Below are positions 62,174 through 64,000 of a DNA stretch of 64,000 nt, piece by piece. The notes under the pieces are model-generated. The model was not told where the DNA came from. It did no database searches and was given only the letters and a program-made list of their open reading frames with translations. The stretch's first letter is position 1. Every line of letters starts with the position of its first letter. This DNA comes from Haematococcus lacustris. Its lineage: Eukaryota > Chlorophyta > Chlorophyceae > Chlamydomonadales > Haematococcaceae. The stretch lies in contig JASKMD010000008.1 of the NCBI GenBank assembly GCA_030144725.1, positions 19,372,676 through 19,436,675 on the forward strand, read 5' to 3'. The position numbers and the translations under genes were made by a program.

Positions 62174-63955
62174 TCAGTTGTTGTACATCTTCAGCAGATC
62201 ACTAGCGGCGTCCAAGGACTCTCTGGGAACCAGGTCCAGCAGCTTGGCCAGGCTGGACTGCGCAGCCTTCAGCGCGCTTCTGCTGAACTTGACAAACTCC
62301 TAATGAAGCACATGAACAGAAGCATTGCATGCTCACAAGGCGGAAGGAGCCTGCTCAGCAGAAGGCGGTTTCCAAGGAAGCCTTTGGATTGTGGCAGCAG
62401 TAGGGCAGTGGGTGAGGGTGCATGGGGCCTGGCAAGCCTGGCGGACGTGCTGCCAGCAGTTGTTGGTGGGTGCTTGGGGCGCTGCATCCACCACCACCTA
62501 CTGCGTTCTGCACTCCTGAGATGGTCCGTCGGGGCATGGCGTCAAAGTACCTGCACACAGCAGGCAGCAGCTTGGTTGGGGCTACTTCAACACTTGGGCC
62601 TTGGACATGGCCCAGGTACTGGCTGAGGTGCCTACTTGTTATAGTCCATGCTGTCCAGGTACTCTATGATGTCAAACTCCAGCTTCTGTGCATTGCTGCG
62701 CGCGCTGCTGTCTGGCAACAGAGCGACAACATTGTCCAGGTTGTCACGCACGTTGTTTGGATTGCCCTGCGGCCAGTGGTGCCACCAGGTGTGCTGCTGC
62801 CAGGGCAGGCCGTGCACTACACCACGCAGCAGACTTGAGCGCACACCTGGATGCGGTCGAGCACAGTCCGCAGCTGGTCCCACTGCCCATCCTCAACCAC
62901 TTCCTCGCAGTCTTTGAGGAGACCCTGGGATGCATGGAGGCCACGGATGCATGGAAGCCATGGGTGTTGGTAGGCAAAGATGGATGGGGGCCATGGAGGT
63001 ATGGAGGCAGGCAGGGCAGCACCAGCTGCAGGCAGTGCAAGGTAGCAGGGGTTGCTTGTGACAGTTAGCAAAGCCTGCCTCCGACACCCTACAGCACAGT
63101 GCTGCATAATGCTCAGCTCGTTAGAAAAACAAAACAGCCCCGGCAGAGCTGTGGCACACCTGGATGCGCAGGAGGGGCACCACGTAGAGGAAGAGAGGTT
63201 TGCTGGGTTTGGGTCGCAATGCTTCTGTCGGCACCAAAGCCAATGCCCCCGCTGCCGCTGCCAATCCCAAACCAATGATAAGCCGTTTCTGTGGCAAGGA
63301 GCATTACAACAGCTTGACAATGCAAGCAGCAGGCACAATCAGTGCGGCTCGTCCTGGTTGGCTATTGTTACCATTTCGTGATATTTGCCTGCTGGCCATG
63401 CCACAAAGCAAACACTTATGGACCCATAATGCCATGGTACATGATGGCTTGATGCGGGCGTGCCATGCCTCACCCTGCGACCCCTAGGCAGGTGAGCTGG
63501 TGGTGTGGGGCATCACAGCATCACACCTGGACCACTGCTGCTGCCTCAGGGTCGTCTGCTGCACTGCTGGTTTCACCAACGCTGTTGCCCACAAAGAACT
63601 CGACGTCCGCCTCATTCAGCCAAGCAGTTTTCTTGCCTGTGCAGTGTGGCAGAAATACAAAGTCAGTCATGCCCAGTGTGCACTAAACCTTCAGCGCTCC
63701 AGCAGGATTAGCTTGCTCAGCTAGGCTAACCCCATTCTGCAAGAGATCGGGCTGCAGGTAGGGTGTGAAAAGCTGTCATGACAACGTGTCACACCTAATA
63801 CACCCATTATGTTGCTTACCCCCTCTACTTGTGAAGAGTGTCTCTCTAGAGTCGGTGCTGTCAATCCGTGGGACTTTGCCTTCAAGGACATTGACAACAG
63901 GTGCTCCCTGGAACAGGCCAACCACACATGCAGCCGTAACCTGGATGCAGCCATC
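62174..63955 (-). CDS. Predicted plastid (thylakoid-associated) protein, N-terminus off the window
   Basis: Seen: seven exons, 63820-63955, 63527-63636, 63160-63288, 62847-62924, 62636-62766, 62502-62550 and 62174-62299 (stop), in exact phase, giving about 250 residues with the 5' end beyond the right edge. The middle contains KRLIIGLGLAAAAGALAL, a basic residue pair plus hydrophobic run like a thylakoid-transfer signal. Next are KPSKPLFLYVVPLLRIQ and a helical domain: LLKDCEEVVEDGQWDQLRTV, GNPNNVRDNLDNVVALLP, EYLDSMDYNKYFDAMPR and EFVKFSRSALKAAQSSLAKL. Inference: the helical part is built like PsbQ-type or other small lumenal four-helix proteins. Unusually, about 80 residues precede the hydrophobic run (for example VVGLFQGAPVVNVLEGKVP), so the signal may instead be a membrane anchor. 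The exact family is not recognised. Confidence 0.7.
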
Positions 63956-64000
63956 CTGCAAGACCTGTTTACCACTGTTCCTACCTTGGCTGCTTGTGCA

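Overview
The window looks like nuclear DNA of a flagellated green alga (Chlamydomonadales; Haematococcus- or Chlamydomonas-like). This is inferred from very high GC content, many short GT-AG introns with C/G-rich ends, a large axonemal gene, a predicted plastid protein and an algal-type TnpB/Fanzor-like element. It is draft sequence: a run of exactly 500 N lies at 36199-36698. Function calls come from protein motifs and exon-phase consistency; no database search was possible.

Layout. (1) 1-27838, minus strand: one very large gene of about 39 exons. Its N-terminal half has WD40/beta-propeller blades and its C-terminal half is coiled coil. It matches the CFAP43 (FAP43/FAP244) tether-head family of motile cilia, and its C-terminus runs off the left edge. 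Nearly every intron holds a micro- or minisatellite, including about 235 CAG/CTG triplets, a 30-bp unit that repeats a complete 3' splice site in frame, and (GGCA)n, (CCCTG)n, (GGGT)n, (GGGGT)n and degenerate TTAGGG arrays. (2) 21278-23643 and 28517-29477, plus strand: the N-terminal and C-terminal halves of a TnpB/Fanzor-like transposon protein. The first lies inside a CFAP43 intron and the second lies upstream of the CFAP43 start. (3) 29782-35375, minus: a gene with an EF-hand-like N-terminus and a long low-complexity body, with a 1.15-kb (GGGCT)n array in an intron. (4) 36894-38131, plus: the 3' end of a UPF1-like SF1 helicase, cut by the gap. (5) 39287-40581, minus: a complete 134-aa HVA/TUDOR-domain protein. 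(6) 42952-45809, plus: a complete nine-exon PRP38B-type splicing factor with an RS-rich tail. (7) 47252-48060: pogo/CENP-B-like transposase debris. (8) 50099-51678, minus: an alanine-rich protein with a signal-like N-terminus. (9) 52857-53782, minus: a 110-aa five-exon protein of unknown function. (10) 54977-61131, plus: an F-box-like/WD40 protein whose intron carries more than 1 kb of GGGGCA/GGCAGC hexanucleotides. (11) 62174-63955, minus: a predicted plastid/thylakoid protein whose N-terminus runs off the right edge.

The genes do not form an operon or pathway; they are unrelated nuclear genes. The unifying feature is the repeat landscape. Most large arrays lie in introns, often directly against a splice donor or acceptor, and several dispersed families (palindromic mini-elements, a purine-tract element, the Fanzor-like element) fill the intergenic space.
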